DNA of 40,389 nucleotides from the NCBI GenBank assembly GCA_900470095.1, contig UBZM01000038.1, positions 37,152-77,540 on the forward strand. The letters run 5' to 3'. Shown here piece by piece: positions 28,601-35,999 of the stretch. Under the pieces are notes generated by a model, which ran no database searches, was not told the DNA's origin, and worked only from the letters and a program-made list of their open reading frames with translations. The position numbers were made by a program, and so were the translations under genes. This DNA comes from Hyphomicrobiales bacterium (GTDB lineage Bacteria > Pseudomonadota > Alphaproteobacteria > Rhizobiales > Beijerinckiaceae). Position 1 is the first letter of the stretch. Every line of letters starts with the position of its first letter.

Positions 28601-28984
28601 ATGAAGCCGCTCAACCCGCCATCGATCCGCCCGCCCTTCGCCCGCTACAGCCATGGAGCCGAACTGCCCGGCGGGCAGCGCCTCGTCTTCTGCTCCGGGC
28701 AGCTCGGCATCACGGCCGATGGCAGCATTCCCGAAGATGCGCGGGCGCAGGCTGATCTCTGCTTCGCCAACATCGCCAAGATCCTCGGCGAAGCCGGCAT
28801 GACGCTCGCCGATATCGTGCGGATCAATGCCTATGTCACCGACCGGGCGCATATGAAGCCCTATATGGAATCGCGTGACGCCCATGTCGGCACGCCACCT
28901 CCGGCCTCGACCCTGATGATCGTCTCCGGCTTCACGCTGCCCGAGTTCAAGGTCGAGATCGAGGTCGTGGCCGCAGCAGCCTGA
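28601..28984 (+). CDS. Rid-family protein (RidA-like) lacking the catalytic Arg
   Basis: This 127-residue protein has the YjgF/YER057c/UK114 trimer fold, seen in RLVFCSGQLGITADGSI, QADLCFANIAKILGEAGM, DIVRINAYVTD and FKVEIEVVA. Archetypal RidA enzymes hydrolyse reactive imines and enamines from PLP enzymes and need an Arg in PARSCVEV. Here the matching stretch is PASTLMIV, so the Arg is replaced by Ser. This points to one of the Rid subfamilies without known imine deaminase activity. ATG 28601 has GGAG seven bases upstream. It converges with opgD (nine bases). Confidence 0.9.
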   Translation: MKPLNPPSIRPPFARYSHGAELPGGQRLVFCSGQLGITADGSIPEDARAQADLCFANIAKILGEAGMTLADIVRINAYVTDRAHMKPYMESRDAHVGTPPPASTLMIVSGFTLPEFKVEIEVVAAAA

Positions 28985-28993
28985 TCCGAGCGA

Positions 28994-30583
28994 TCAGGCC
29001 TCGGCGCGCCAGGGGTAGCTCCAGGTCTCCGTCAGCGTCTTGTCGCCGCTCTTCAGGAAGGCACGCATCTCGGCGAGTTGCCCGGGCTCGACGACGATGT
29101 CGATGAAGGCGCGGAAGCCTTCGGTCTTCGGGTTGGGCACGATGAAGGCACGGTTGATCCGGCCATAGGCGATCGAAGGCACGATCTCGACCTTCTCCGG
29201 CTGCTTCAGGTGATAGGCGAGATCGCCGCCGGCAAAATCGACGATGAAGCGGCGCGCGCCATCGGTAACGGGCTCGCCCGAGCCGAGCGCCTTCGGCTTG
29301 GCCTGGTAGGTGTTGATCACGCGGCCGCCGGGGTGAAGGTCGCTCGAGTCGAGCAGCGCGGTCAGCTTGTAGCCGAAGCGGAACTCGCGGCCGGCCTCGA
29401 GCGCAGCCTTGGGTACCCAGAGCGCGACGATATTGTCATTGGTCTCGTCGCCGGTCGGAAGCTCGATCAGCTCCACCACGCCCTCGCCCCAGTCGCCCTG
29501 GGGTTCGATCCAGTAGGACGGTCTGAGCTCGTAGCTCAGATCGAGATCCTGATAGTGCTCGAAGACACGGTCGCGCTGCATAAGTCCGAAGCCGCGCACA
29601 TTGCTTTCGACGAAGGTGGAAACCGCCTGCTGCCGCGGATTGCGCAAAGGCCGCCAGATCCATTCGCCCGTGCGCGAGTGCACCATCAGGCCGTCGGAAT
29701 CGTGCAGCTCCGTCCGGAAATCGTCATGGAAGCGCCGGTCGTTCTCGCCGGTGAAGAACATCGAGGTCAGCGGCGCGAGGCCGAGCCTTTCGATCGCCTT
29801 GCGCGGGAACAGCGCGACGCTGATATCGACCACGCTGTCGACATCCGGATAGATATGGAACTGGTAGGCGCCCGATACCGAGGCTGAATCGAGAAGCGCA
29901 TAGACCGTGACGCGCTCGGCGACCGCGCTCGGCGCCTCCACCCAGAACTCGCGGAAGACAGGGAACTCCTCGCCTCCGGGCACGCCGGCACCGATGGCAA
30001 GACCGCGCGCCGAAAGCCCGTAACGCTGCTCGCGGCCGAGCACCCGGAAATAGCTGGCACCGATGAAGGAGATCAGCTCGTCGAAAACGCGCGGATCGTT
30101 GAGCGGGTAATGCAGGCGAAAGCCGGCAAAGCCGAGATTGACCGGCAGCGGCTTCTCGAACTTGATCCGGCCATAGTCGAACAAATTCGACGAATAAGGC
30201 ACCGGTGTCGGTACGCCGTCGCGCACGATGTTCACGGTCACCGGGCGCGTGAACAGGAAGCCGGGGTGGAACATCTGCATCCGGAAACCCGAACCGGTCT
30301 GCGCCAGCAGCGCCCGCTCGGGGCGGAAGCGGATATCGCGCCAGGCGTCGAAATCGAGACGCGACAACGGTTCCGGCAGGGTAGGACCGGGCTCATAGGG
30401 CGCGGCCGCGATCTCGCGGGCCCGGCGCACCACATCCTCGAAGCCGAAGCGCGGCTGCGGTGGGGTCGGGGTCGGAGCCGGCTGCGTCTCAGGCTGCTGC
30501 GCGAGCAGCGCGGCGGGCGCCACGGAAAAGCTCAAGGCGGCGGAAAGGCCGGCCAGGATCTGGCGGCGATTGGATACGGTCAT
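28994..30583 (-). CDS. opgD: Periplasmic glucan biosynthesis protein (OpgD/OpgG family)
   Basis: This 529-residue periplasmic protein shapes the glucose backbone of osmoregulated periplasmic glucans. It begins with a Tat-like signal, SNRRQILAGLSAALSFSVAPA, and a Gln/Pro/Thr-rich linker. The mature part follows the family: FGFEDVVRRAREIAAAPYEP, LDFDAWRDIRFRPERALL, YPLNDPRVFDELISFIGASYFRVLG in part, REFWVEAPS, and ending TETWSYPW. The Tat-type signal favours OpgD over OpgG, since E. coli OpgD is Tat-exported; the two are hard to separate otherwise. ATG 30583 starts at the signal; the frame continues upstream as a non-coding extension. No opgH gene is next to it here. Confidence 0.92.
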   Translation of the reverse strand: MTVSNRRQILAGLSAALSFSVAPAALLAQQPETQPAPTPTPPQPRFGFEDVVRRAREIAAAPYEPGPTLPEPLSRLDFDAWRDIRFRPERALLAQTGSGFRMQMFHPGFLFTRPVTVNIVRDGVPTPVPYSSNLFDYGRIKFEKPLPVNLGFAGFRLHYPLNDPRVFDELISFIGASYFRVLGREQRYGLSARGLAIGAGVPGGEEFPVFREFWVEAPSAVAERVTVYALLDSASVSGAYQFHIYPDVDSVVDISVALFPRKAIERLGLAPLTSMFFTGENDRRFHDDFRTELHDSDGLMVHSRTGEWIWRPLRNPRQQAVSTFVESNVRGFGLMQRDRVFEHYQDLDLSYELRPSYWIEPQGDWGEGVVELIELPTGDETNDNIVALWVPKAALEAGREFRFGYKLTALLDSSDLHPGGRVINTYQAKPKALGSGEPVTDGARRFIVDFAGGDLAYHLKQPEKVEIVPSIAYGRINRAFIVPNPKTEGFRAFIDIVVEPGQLAEMRAFLKSGDKTLTETWSYPWRAEA

Positions 30584-30698
30584 GATTCGAGGAAGCCCCG
30601 TCGCGTTTGCGCCCGAAGACGCATCTCGCCAACGACTTAGGCGATGAAATGGGGCCGGTCTAGGGCGCAGCGGCGGCGCATCTCCGGCATGCATGATG

Positions 30699-30728
30699 TT
30701 GACAGCCGATCGTCCTGTTTTCTACGCT
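30699..30728 (+). promoter_or_regulatory. Putative promoter for the glyoxalase-like gene
   Basis: A consensus -35 TTGACA (30699-30704) is followed after 18 bases by TACGCT (30723-30728). The gene starts 150 bases downstream. A perfect -35 is rare in such GC-rich sequence. The rest of the 295-base gap 30584-30878 shows nothing else I can name. Confidence 0.4.
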
Positions 30729-30878
30729 TCGGCCCGGGCCGGATGCAGCCCGCCGCTCGCGCCCTCGCAGGGCATGGTGAATACATCCCGCTTCCGTCCC
30801 GATCCCGATCGATCCGGTGGACGCTTCCAGCAACGCGAGCCCTGGCCGCTTCGTCCACCATCGAGAAGGATTGTGACC

Positions 30879-31436
30879 ATGCGCACCTATCGCGATGCGA
30901 AACTGATGGCCAAGGCCCTGCGCGAGGCCGTGGCCCCCCAGACACCGCTTTCACATGCCCAGGCCCTCGAAATCGTCGCCCGGCAGTTCGGCTATGACGA
31001 CTGGAACATCCTCGCCGCGAAAATCGGCGAGGCAGAAGCCAGCCCGGCCGCCAGCACCGCGCCAACAGGCGTGACCCTTAATATGGGTATCCCGATCCTC
31101 CGCATCTTCGACCTGGAGAAAGCCAGGGAGTTCTATCTCGGCTTCCTCGGCTTCAGCATGGATTGGGACCACCGCTACGGACCTGAATTCCCGATCTATA
31201 TGCAGGTTTCACGCTCGGGCCTGCAGCTTCACCTCTCCGAGCATCATGGCGACGCCAGTCCGGGCTCGACCGTCTTCGTCTGGATGCAGGGCGTGGACGC
31301 CTATCGCGCCGAACTGATCGGCAAGCACTATCCGTTCTCGAAACCCGGCATCCAGGAAAGCGGTCCGGGCGGGCGCACGCTCGAGGTGCCGGACCCGTTC
31401 GGGAACCGCATCCGCTTTTGCGAAAAACGGGCCTAG
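30879..31436 (+). CDS. Glyoxalase-superfamily protein with N-terminal glyoxalase-related domain
   Basis: The 185-residue product has two parts. Residues 1-50 (AKLMAKALREAVAPQTPLSH, then ALEIVARQFGYDDWNILAAKI) form the small helical domain often found in front of VOC domains. Residues 65-185 are a VOC domain of the bleomycin-resistance type: IPILRIFDLEKAREFYLGFLGF, then LQLHLSEHHGD, and VPDPFGNRIRFCEK at the end. Such proteins bind or modify small molecules; the ligand is unknown. ATG 30879 has AAGGA eight bases upstream. It diverges from opgD and is followed by the odc leader region. Confidence 0.88.
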   Translation: MRTYRDAKLMAKALREAVAPQTPLSHAQALEIVARQFGYDDWNILAAKIGEAEASPAASTAPTGVTLNMGIPILRIFDLEKAREFYLGFLGFSMDWDHRYGPEFPIYMQVSRSGLQLHLSEHHGDASPGSTVFVWMQGVDAYRAELIGKHYPFSKPGIQESGPGGRTLEVPDPFGNRIRFCEKRA

Positions 31437-31547
31437 AAGCGCCGTCGATCGACCTAAAAGGGCCCTGTCGCGCCCCGGCTGCCACGGCCGGAGCGCTTCT
31501 CACTCGCGCGTTCGGCGAAAAATCCGAACCCCGAGGTCAAAAAGAAC

Positions 31548-31576
31548 TTGTAGAGGGGGACCGCAGTTCGTATATG
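31548..31576 (+). promoter_or_regulatory. Putative odc promoter
   Basis: TTGTAG (31548-31553) and TATATG (31571-31576) are separated by exactly 17 bases. They lie about 445 bases before the odc start and would produce a very long leader. The -10 is good for this genome and the -35 is partial. Confidence 0.4.
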
Positions 31577-31582
31577 CGGCTT

Positions 31583-32020
31583 ACCCAATTCGCACGTGCC
31601 TGTGGCCGCGTGCTGGTCGGTGGGCATTCGGACAAGAGGCCGGACAGCCGCCAGGGATGGGAAACGGATGGAGGGGGATGGATATCCCCTCAAATCACGC
31701 TCCCGGTTCTCGTAAGAGAACCGCTCCCGAACAGCGACCAGCAGCCGGAGGCGAAACCGGCAAACCCCGAATCTCCACGGGGGACGCAGCTTAAAGCAAC
31801 GACGGAGCGGGCTTTTTTGGTCTCGTTGGCTTTCCACAGGTCAACACCGAAGAGGCTTGTCCTTCATTGCCGGCCGTGCGGGGATTCCCCAATCGACGGT
31901 GTTTCGGGTCCGGACGTTTCGTCCGCTGTTCTCGGCGTCTCCATCGCGCCGTGACCTGCGAACGACTCACCCGGCGATACGTCGTATCGGCGCCGCTTGC
32001 GCCGTAGGGGAGTCGCGCCG
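31583..32020 (+). ncRNA. Structured leader of ornithine decarboxylase, probably the speF RNA motif
   Basis: The 584 bases between the glyoxalase-like gene and odc hold no convincing protein gene. They contain several stems: a GAGGGG/CCCCTC pair (31671-31691), a perfect 8-bp hairpin CGGTTCTC-GTAA-GAGAACCG (31704-31723) with a GNRA loop, and CCCCG/CGGGG (31765-31782). A T6 run (31813-31818) follows GGAGCGG (31804-31810), which can pair with CCGCTCC (31721-31727); that pairing would break the 8-bp hairpin, so two exclusive folds are possible. A long conserved RNA called speF is known upstream of ornithine decarboxylase genes in Alphaproteobacteria, and position and length fit. Exact ends are guesses: start from the promoter, end at the start codon. 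Confidence 0.5.
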
Positions 32021-33166
32021 ATGACCGAGCGCATCCGTGAATTTCTGCGTAACCGCCGTGAAGACGGTCCCTGCGTCGTCATCGATCTCGATGTCGTGCG
32101 CGAGAATTATCGTGCCTTCTCCCGGGCCCTTCCCGACACGCGCGTCTTCTACGCCGTGAAGGCGAACCCGGCGCCGGAGGTGCTTGCCCTGCTGGCCAAG
32201 CTCGGCTCCTGCTTCGATTGCGCTTCGGTCGTCGAGATCGAGCTCGCTCTCGCGGCTGGCGCCACCGCTGACCGCATCTCCTATGGCAACACGATCAAGA
32301 AGGAGCGCGACGTCGCGCGCGCCATGGAGCTCGGCGTGCGCCTGTTCGCCGTCGACTGCGTGGCCGAGGTCGACAAGATCGCCCGTTCCGCCGCCCTCAC
32401 CGCGGTCAAGGACGCGCGCATTTTCTGCCGCATCCTCTGCGACGGCGCCGGCGCCGACTGGCCGCTCTCGCGCAAGTTCGGCTGCGTGCCCGAAATGGCC
32501 GCGGACGTGCTTGAGCATGGCCACCGTCTTGGCTTGGGCGCCTATGGCATCTCGTTCCATGTCGGCTCGCAGCAAGCGAATGTGAACGCCTGGGATTCCG
32601 CCCTGGCCTCGGCTTCGGCGGTGTTCAAGGAATGCGCCACCCGTGGCATGTCGCTGTCGATGGTCAATCTCGGCGGAGGCTTCCCGGCGCGTTACCTGCG
32701 TCCGATCCCGGGCGTTCCGGCCTATGGCGATGCGATCTTCCGGGCACTGTCGAAGCATTTCGGCAACCAGCTTCCGGAGACGATCATCGAGCCGGGCCGC
32801 GGCATGGTCGGCGAAGCCGGCATGATCGAGGCCGAGGTCGTGCTTGTCTCGAAGAAGAGCGAGGACGATCAGGTTCGCTGGGTCTATCTCGATATCGGCA
32901 AGTTCAGCGGTCTCGCCGAGACCATGGACGAGGCGATCCGCTATCCGATCCGCACTCCGCGGGACGGTGACGCGACCGTGCCCAGCGTCCTGGCCGGCCC
33001 GACCTGCGACTCGGTCGACGTCATGTACGAGAAGACCCCGTACATGCTGCCGTTCAGCCTGGAGATCGGCGATCGCGTGCTGATCGAGGGCACCGGTGCT
33101 TATACGACGACCTATTCGGCCGTCGCCTTCAACGGCTTCCCGCCGCTGAAGCAATACGTCATCTGA
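32021..33166 (+). CDS. odc: Ornithine decarboxylase (fold III, alanine-racemase type)
   Basis: This 381-residue PLP enzyme decarboxylates ornithine to putrescine; some members also accept lysine. The N-terminal TIM barrel carries the PLP Lys K47 (FYAVKANP), then SCFDCASVVEIELAL, ISFHVGSQ, the phosphate-binding NLGGGFP and the substrate loop IIEPGRGMV. The C-terminal beta domain holds GPTCDSVDVM with C329/D330 from the partner subunit. ATG 32021 has GGGGAG eight bases upstream; a TTG 24 bases earlier is less likely. It is followed by a GNAT gene and homospermidine synthase, which fixes it in polyamine synthesis. The long leader suggests control at the RNA level. Confidence 0.95.
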   Translation: MTERIREFLRNRREDGPCVVIDLDVVRENYRAFSRALPDTRVFYAVKANPAPEVLALLAKLGSCFDCASVVEIELALAAGATADRISYGNTIKKERDVARAMELGVRLFAVDCVAEVDKIARSAALTAVKDARIFCRILCDGAGADWPLSRKFGCVPEMAADVLEHGHRLGLGAYGISFHVGSQQANVNAWDSALASASAVFKECATRGMSLSMVNLGGGFPARYLRPIPGVPAYGDAIFRALSKHFGNQLPETIIEPGRGMVGEAGMIEAEVVLVSKKSEDDQVRWVYLDIGKFSGLAETMDEAIRYPIRTPRDGDATVPSVLAGPTCDSVDVMYEKTPYMLPFSLEIGDRVLIEGTGAYTTTYSAVAFNGFPPLKQYVI

Positions 33167-33172
33167 CGTCCT

Positions 33173-33194
33173 GGCTCCGGCACCGGCCGGAGCC
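33173..33194 (+). terminator. Hairpin after odc
   Basis: GGCTCCGGC (33173-33181) pairs perfectly with GCCGGAGCC (33186-33194) around ACCG, directly after the odc stop. The following bases are ACCCCCCC, not a T-tract, so termination would be partial and read-through to the GNAT gene is likely. A second hairpin, GTCTGCGC-TCTT-GCGCAGAC (33245-33264), precedes the GNAT ribosome site. Confidence 0.4.
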
Positions 33195-33284
33195 ACCCCC
33201 CCAAATCAATCTGTTTGGCCGCGTTCGCGCGCGGCGCCGGGAAGGTCTGCGCTCTTGCGCAGACGCTCCGGCCGGAGGTGCGTC

Positions 33285-33812
33285 ATGATCACGATCCGCG
33301 AGGAAACCGCATCCGACATCCAGGCCCGCGAGGCCCTGCTCGACCGTTGCTTCGGCGAGCGCCGTTTCGCCAAGACCAGCGAACGCCTGCGCGAAGGCCG
33401 GCTGCCGGCCGCCGGGCTGGCGCTCGTCGCGGAGCGCGACGGCGCAGTCGTGGCGACCGTCAGGCTCTGGAACATCGATGCCGGCGGCCATGATGCACTG
33501 CTGCTCGGGCCGCTCGCCGTCTCCCCGGACCTGCAGGGCGAAGGGCTCGGTAAGACGATGATGCGCGAGGCGATCTGGCGCGCCGCCTGCCATGGCCACC
33601 GCGCGGTGCTGCTGGTCGGCGATGCGCCCTATTACGCTCGGTTTGGCTTCTCGGCCGAGCCGATGCGCGATCTTGCCATGCCCGGCCCGGTCGAGCGCGA
33701 GCGCTTCCTCGGCCTCGAACTGCGCCCCGGCGCACTCGCGGGCGCCGCCGGCGTCCTGTCCGCAACGGGGCGCCTGATCGAGCCCCTGCCTGCCGCGGCG
33801 CTCGCAGCCTGA
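33285..33812 (+). CDS. GNAT-family N-acetyltransferase (YhbS-like) in the polyamine cluster
   Basis: The 175-residue product has the GNAT fold: ITIREETASDIQAREALLDRC at the start, LLLGPLAVSPDLQGEGLGKTMM (motif A with the acetyl-CoA loop QGEGLG) in the middle, and VLLVGDAPYYARFGFSAEP as the YhbS-type C-terminal part. ATG 33285 has GGAGG six bases upstream. It lies between odc and homospermidine synthase on the same strand, so it may acetylate a polyamine or act on a protein of this pathway. The fold does not show the substrate, and it is not close to SpeG by eye. Confidence 0.88.
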   Translation: MITIREETASDIQAREALLDRCFGERRFAKTSERLREGRLPAAGLALVAERDGAVVATVRLWNIDAGGHDALLLGPLAVSPDLQGEGLGKTMMREAIWRAACHGHRAVLLVGDAPYYARFGFSAEPMRDLAMPGPVERERFLGLELRPGALAGAAGVLSATGRLIEPLPAAALAA

Positions 33813-33906
33813 TCGCGAGCGTCACCGCGGCGTCATCCGCACCGGGTTGTCTTCAGCGTCGTCGGGGTCGGAATCGACCCTGGCGGCGCAAAAATGGCGT
33901 TCCGGA

Positions 33907-33935
33907 TTGACGAGCGCGGCCGCTCTCCATACGAG
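33907..33935 (+). promoter_or_regulatory. Possible homospermidine synthase promoter
   Basis: TTGACG (33907-33912) is followed after 17 bases by TACGAG (33930-33935), 45 bases before the start codon. A GGGTCG-GAAT-CGACCC hairpin (33865-33880) stands just upstream. The -10 is weak, so this is tentative; the gene may also be read from the odc promoter. Confidence 0.3.
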
Positions 33936-33979
33936 CCCGCGAAAGTTCTCCCCCGCTCCACCCCAACCAAGGAAACATC

Positions 33980-35416
33980 ATGACTCATTGGCCCGTCCAC
34001 GGCACCATCACCGGACCGATCGTAATGATCGGATTCGGCTCCATCGGACGCGGAACACTGCCGTTGATCGAGCGGCATTTCGAATACGACCGCAGCCGCT
34101 TCGTCGTCATCGACCCGCATGACACCAACCGTGCCCTCCTCGACGAGCGCGGCATCCGCTTCATCCAGGAAGCGGTGACCCCCGAGAACTACAAGAGCCT
34201 GCTGCAGCCCCTTCTCACCGAAGGCGGTGGCCAGGGCTTCTGCGTCAACCTGTCGGTCGACACCGGCTCGCTCGACATCATGCAATTCTGCTCCGAGCTC
34301 GGCGCACTCTATATCGACACCGTCAACGAGCCTTGGCTCGGCTTCTATTTCGACCACAGCAAGGGTCCCGAGGCCCGCTCGAACTATGCGCTGCGCGAAG
34401 CCACGATGGCTGCCAAGCGCGCGCGTCCGGCCGGCACCACGACGGCGGTCTCCTGCTGCGGCGCCAATCCCGGCATGGTCTCATGGTTCGTGAAGCAGGG
34501 CCTGCTTAACATCGCAGCCGATCTCGGCCTGCAGACCCCCGAGCCGAAGAACCGCGCCGAATGGGGCACCCTGATGCAGCAGGTTGGCGTCAAGGGCATC
34601 CATATCGCCGAGCGCGACACCCAGCGTGCCAGGCATCCCAAGCCGCGCGACGTCTTCGTCAACACCTGGTCGGTCGAGGGTTTCGTCTCGGAAGGGCAGC
34701 AGCCGGCGGAGCTCGGCTGGGGCACGCATGAGCGCTGGATGCCCGAGAACGGTCGCACGCACGAGGCTGGATGCCAGTCGGCGATCTATCTGCTTCAGGC
34801 CGGGGCCGAGACGCGCGTGCGCAGCTGGTGCCCGACGCCCGGCCCGCAATACGGCTTCCTGGTGACGCATAACGAGGCGATCTCGCTCTCCGATTACTTC
34901 ACGGTGCGCGACGAGGCCGGCAACCCGGCCTATCGGCCGACCTGCCACTATGCTTATCACCCCGCCAATGACGCCGTGCTTTCGTTGCATGAGATGTTCG
35001 GTAGCGCCGGCAAGGTGCAGGAGAAGCAGCACATCCTCGAGGAGAACGAGATCGTCGATGGCATCGACGAACTCGGCGTGCTGCTCTATGGCCACGCCAA
35101 GAATGCCTACTGGTTCGGCTCGCAGCTCTCCGTTGAAGAGACCCGCCGGATTGCGCCTTATCAGAATGCAACGGGCCTGCAGGTGACCTCCGCCGTGCTT
35201 GCCGGCATGGTCTGGGCGCTTGAGAACCCGAAGGCCGGCATCGTCGAATCCGACGAGCTCGATTTCCGTCGCTGCCTGGAAGTGCAGTTGCCCTATCTCG
35301 GCCCGGTGGTCGGGACCTATACCGACTGGACGCCGCTGCAGGGCCGCCCGGGCTTCTTCCCGGAGGATATCGACACCAGCGATCCCTGGCAGTTCCGCAA
35401 CATTCTGGTCCGCTGA
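33980..35416 (+). CDS. hss: Homospermidine synthase
   Basis: This enzyme joins two putrescine units (or spermidine and putrescine) to sym-homospermidine in an NAD-dependent reaction without net NADH use. The 478 residues match the well-studied Blastochloris viridis enzyme (about 477) end to end by eye: IVMIGFGSIGRGTLPLIERH (14-33, NAD site), GFCVNLSVDT, TTAVSCCGANPGMVSWFVKQ, NTWSVEGFVSEG, PTCHYAYHPANDAVLSLHEM and the ending DIDTSDPWQFRN. AAGGAAA lies just before the ATG. With odc it forms a short route from ornithine to homospermidine, the characteristic polyamine of many rhizobia. Confidence 0.97.
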   Translation: MTHWPVHGTITGPIVMIGFGSIGRGTLPLIERHFEYDRSRFVVIDPHDTNRALLDERGIRFIQEAVTPENYKSLLQPLLTEGGGQGFCVNLSVDTGSLDIMQFCSELGALYIDTVNEPWLGFYFDHSKGPEARSNYALREATMAAKRARPAGTTTAVSCCGANPGMVSWFVKQGLLNIAADLGLQTPEPKNRAEWGTLMQQVGVKGIHIAERDTQRARHPKPRDVFVNTWSVEGFVSEGQQPAELGWGTHERWMPENGRTHEAGCQSAIYLLQAGAETRVRSWCPTPGPQYGFLVTHNEAISLSDYFTVRDEAGNPAYRPTCHYAYHPANDAVLSLHEMFGSAGKVQEKQHILEENEIVDGIDELGVLLYGHAKNAYWFGSQLSVEETRRIAPYQNATGLQVTSAVLAGMVWALENPKAGIVESDELDFRRCLEVQLPYLGPVVGTYTDWTPLQGRPGFFPEDIDTSDPWQFRNILVR

Positions 35417-35506
35417 CGCCTACCATCCTCGGGACGCCTCGCGCCGGCCCGAGGATCTCCGGACCCCGTGGCACCGCCTGAAGCAAGGCAGCACGCACCA
35501 AGCAAG

Positions 35507-35535
35507 AAGGCCCGCCGGTCCGGCGGGCCTTTCTC
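35507..35535. terminator. Intrinsic terminator after homospermidine synthase
   Basis: AAGGCCCGCCG (35507-35517) pairs with CGGCGGGCCTT (35521-35531) around a GTC loop, followed by TTCTCG. The stem begins with A bases, so it also works in the other direction for the convergent small gene at 35553. Confidence 0.8.
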
Positions 35536-35552
35536 GTCTCTGCCCGGACGGC

Positions 35553-35858
35553 TCAGAAGACCGGCGTCGAGAACGTGTTTCGGAACGGGTTCACACCGGC
35601 ACCGATGCGCGGCGGCAAGGTGGTTTCGCCGTAGAGCTCAGCGACATTGGAATAGACCGGGGGTGAGATGAGCTGCTGGGTGGCGTACCGGTTCAGCGAG
35701 CCGACCGGCACGACATTACCGGGGTCGAGATAGCTGCGCTTCTGCACGATCACGCGCAACGGCTTGCGCTGCTGCTGCGCCTCGGCCACCGAAGCGACCG
35801 CGGTCAACGCCACGAGCGAAATGCCGAGACCGGCGGCGAGACGCTTGAAGGAATTCAT
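35553..35858 (-). CDS. Small secreted protein of unknown function
   Basis: This 101-residue product has a clear Sec signal peptide (MNSFKRLAAGLGISLVALTA, then VASVAEA, cleaved before QQQ near residue 28). The mature part of about 74 residues is basic at first (QRKPLRVIVQKRSYLDPGN), then holds VVPVGSLNRYATQQLISPPVY and ends GAGVNPFRNTFSTPVF. There is no Cys and no membrane segment. AGGAGA stands eight bases before the ATG. I do not recognise a function; similar short periplasmic proteins of unknown role occur in rhizobia. It is a single gene ending at the shared terminator. Confidence 0.8.
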   Translation of the reverse strand: MNSFKRLAAGLGISLVALTAVASVAEAQQQRKPLRVIVQKRSYLDPGNVVPVGSLNRYATQQLISPPVYSNVAELYGETTLPPRIGAGVNPFRNTFSTPVF

Positions 35859-35999
35859 GGCGGGGGTCTCCTGAGGCGATGACCAAGGGGAAGTAAGACG
35901 GCGATTGATAGCGCCAAATCTATCCGGCCGCGGTTAACGCTTTTACTGCCCCATAGCTCTGAGATAACGCTCGGGCAGCCGATTTCAACGGTCGCCCCC

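Noticed and set aside
31418..31954. 178-residue plus-strand open frame in the odc leader
   Set aside because: No ribosome site at its start, it overlaps the end of the glyoxalase-like gene, its translation has no fold-like pattern, and the DNA is better explained as structured leader RNA.
31967..33196. 409-residue minus-strand open frame over odc
   Set aside because: Antisense to a complete PLP decarboxylase with all catalytic residues.
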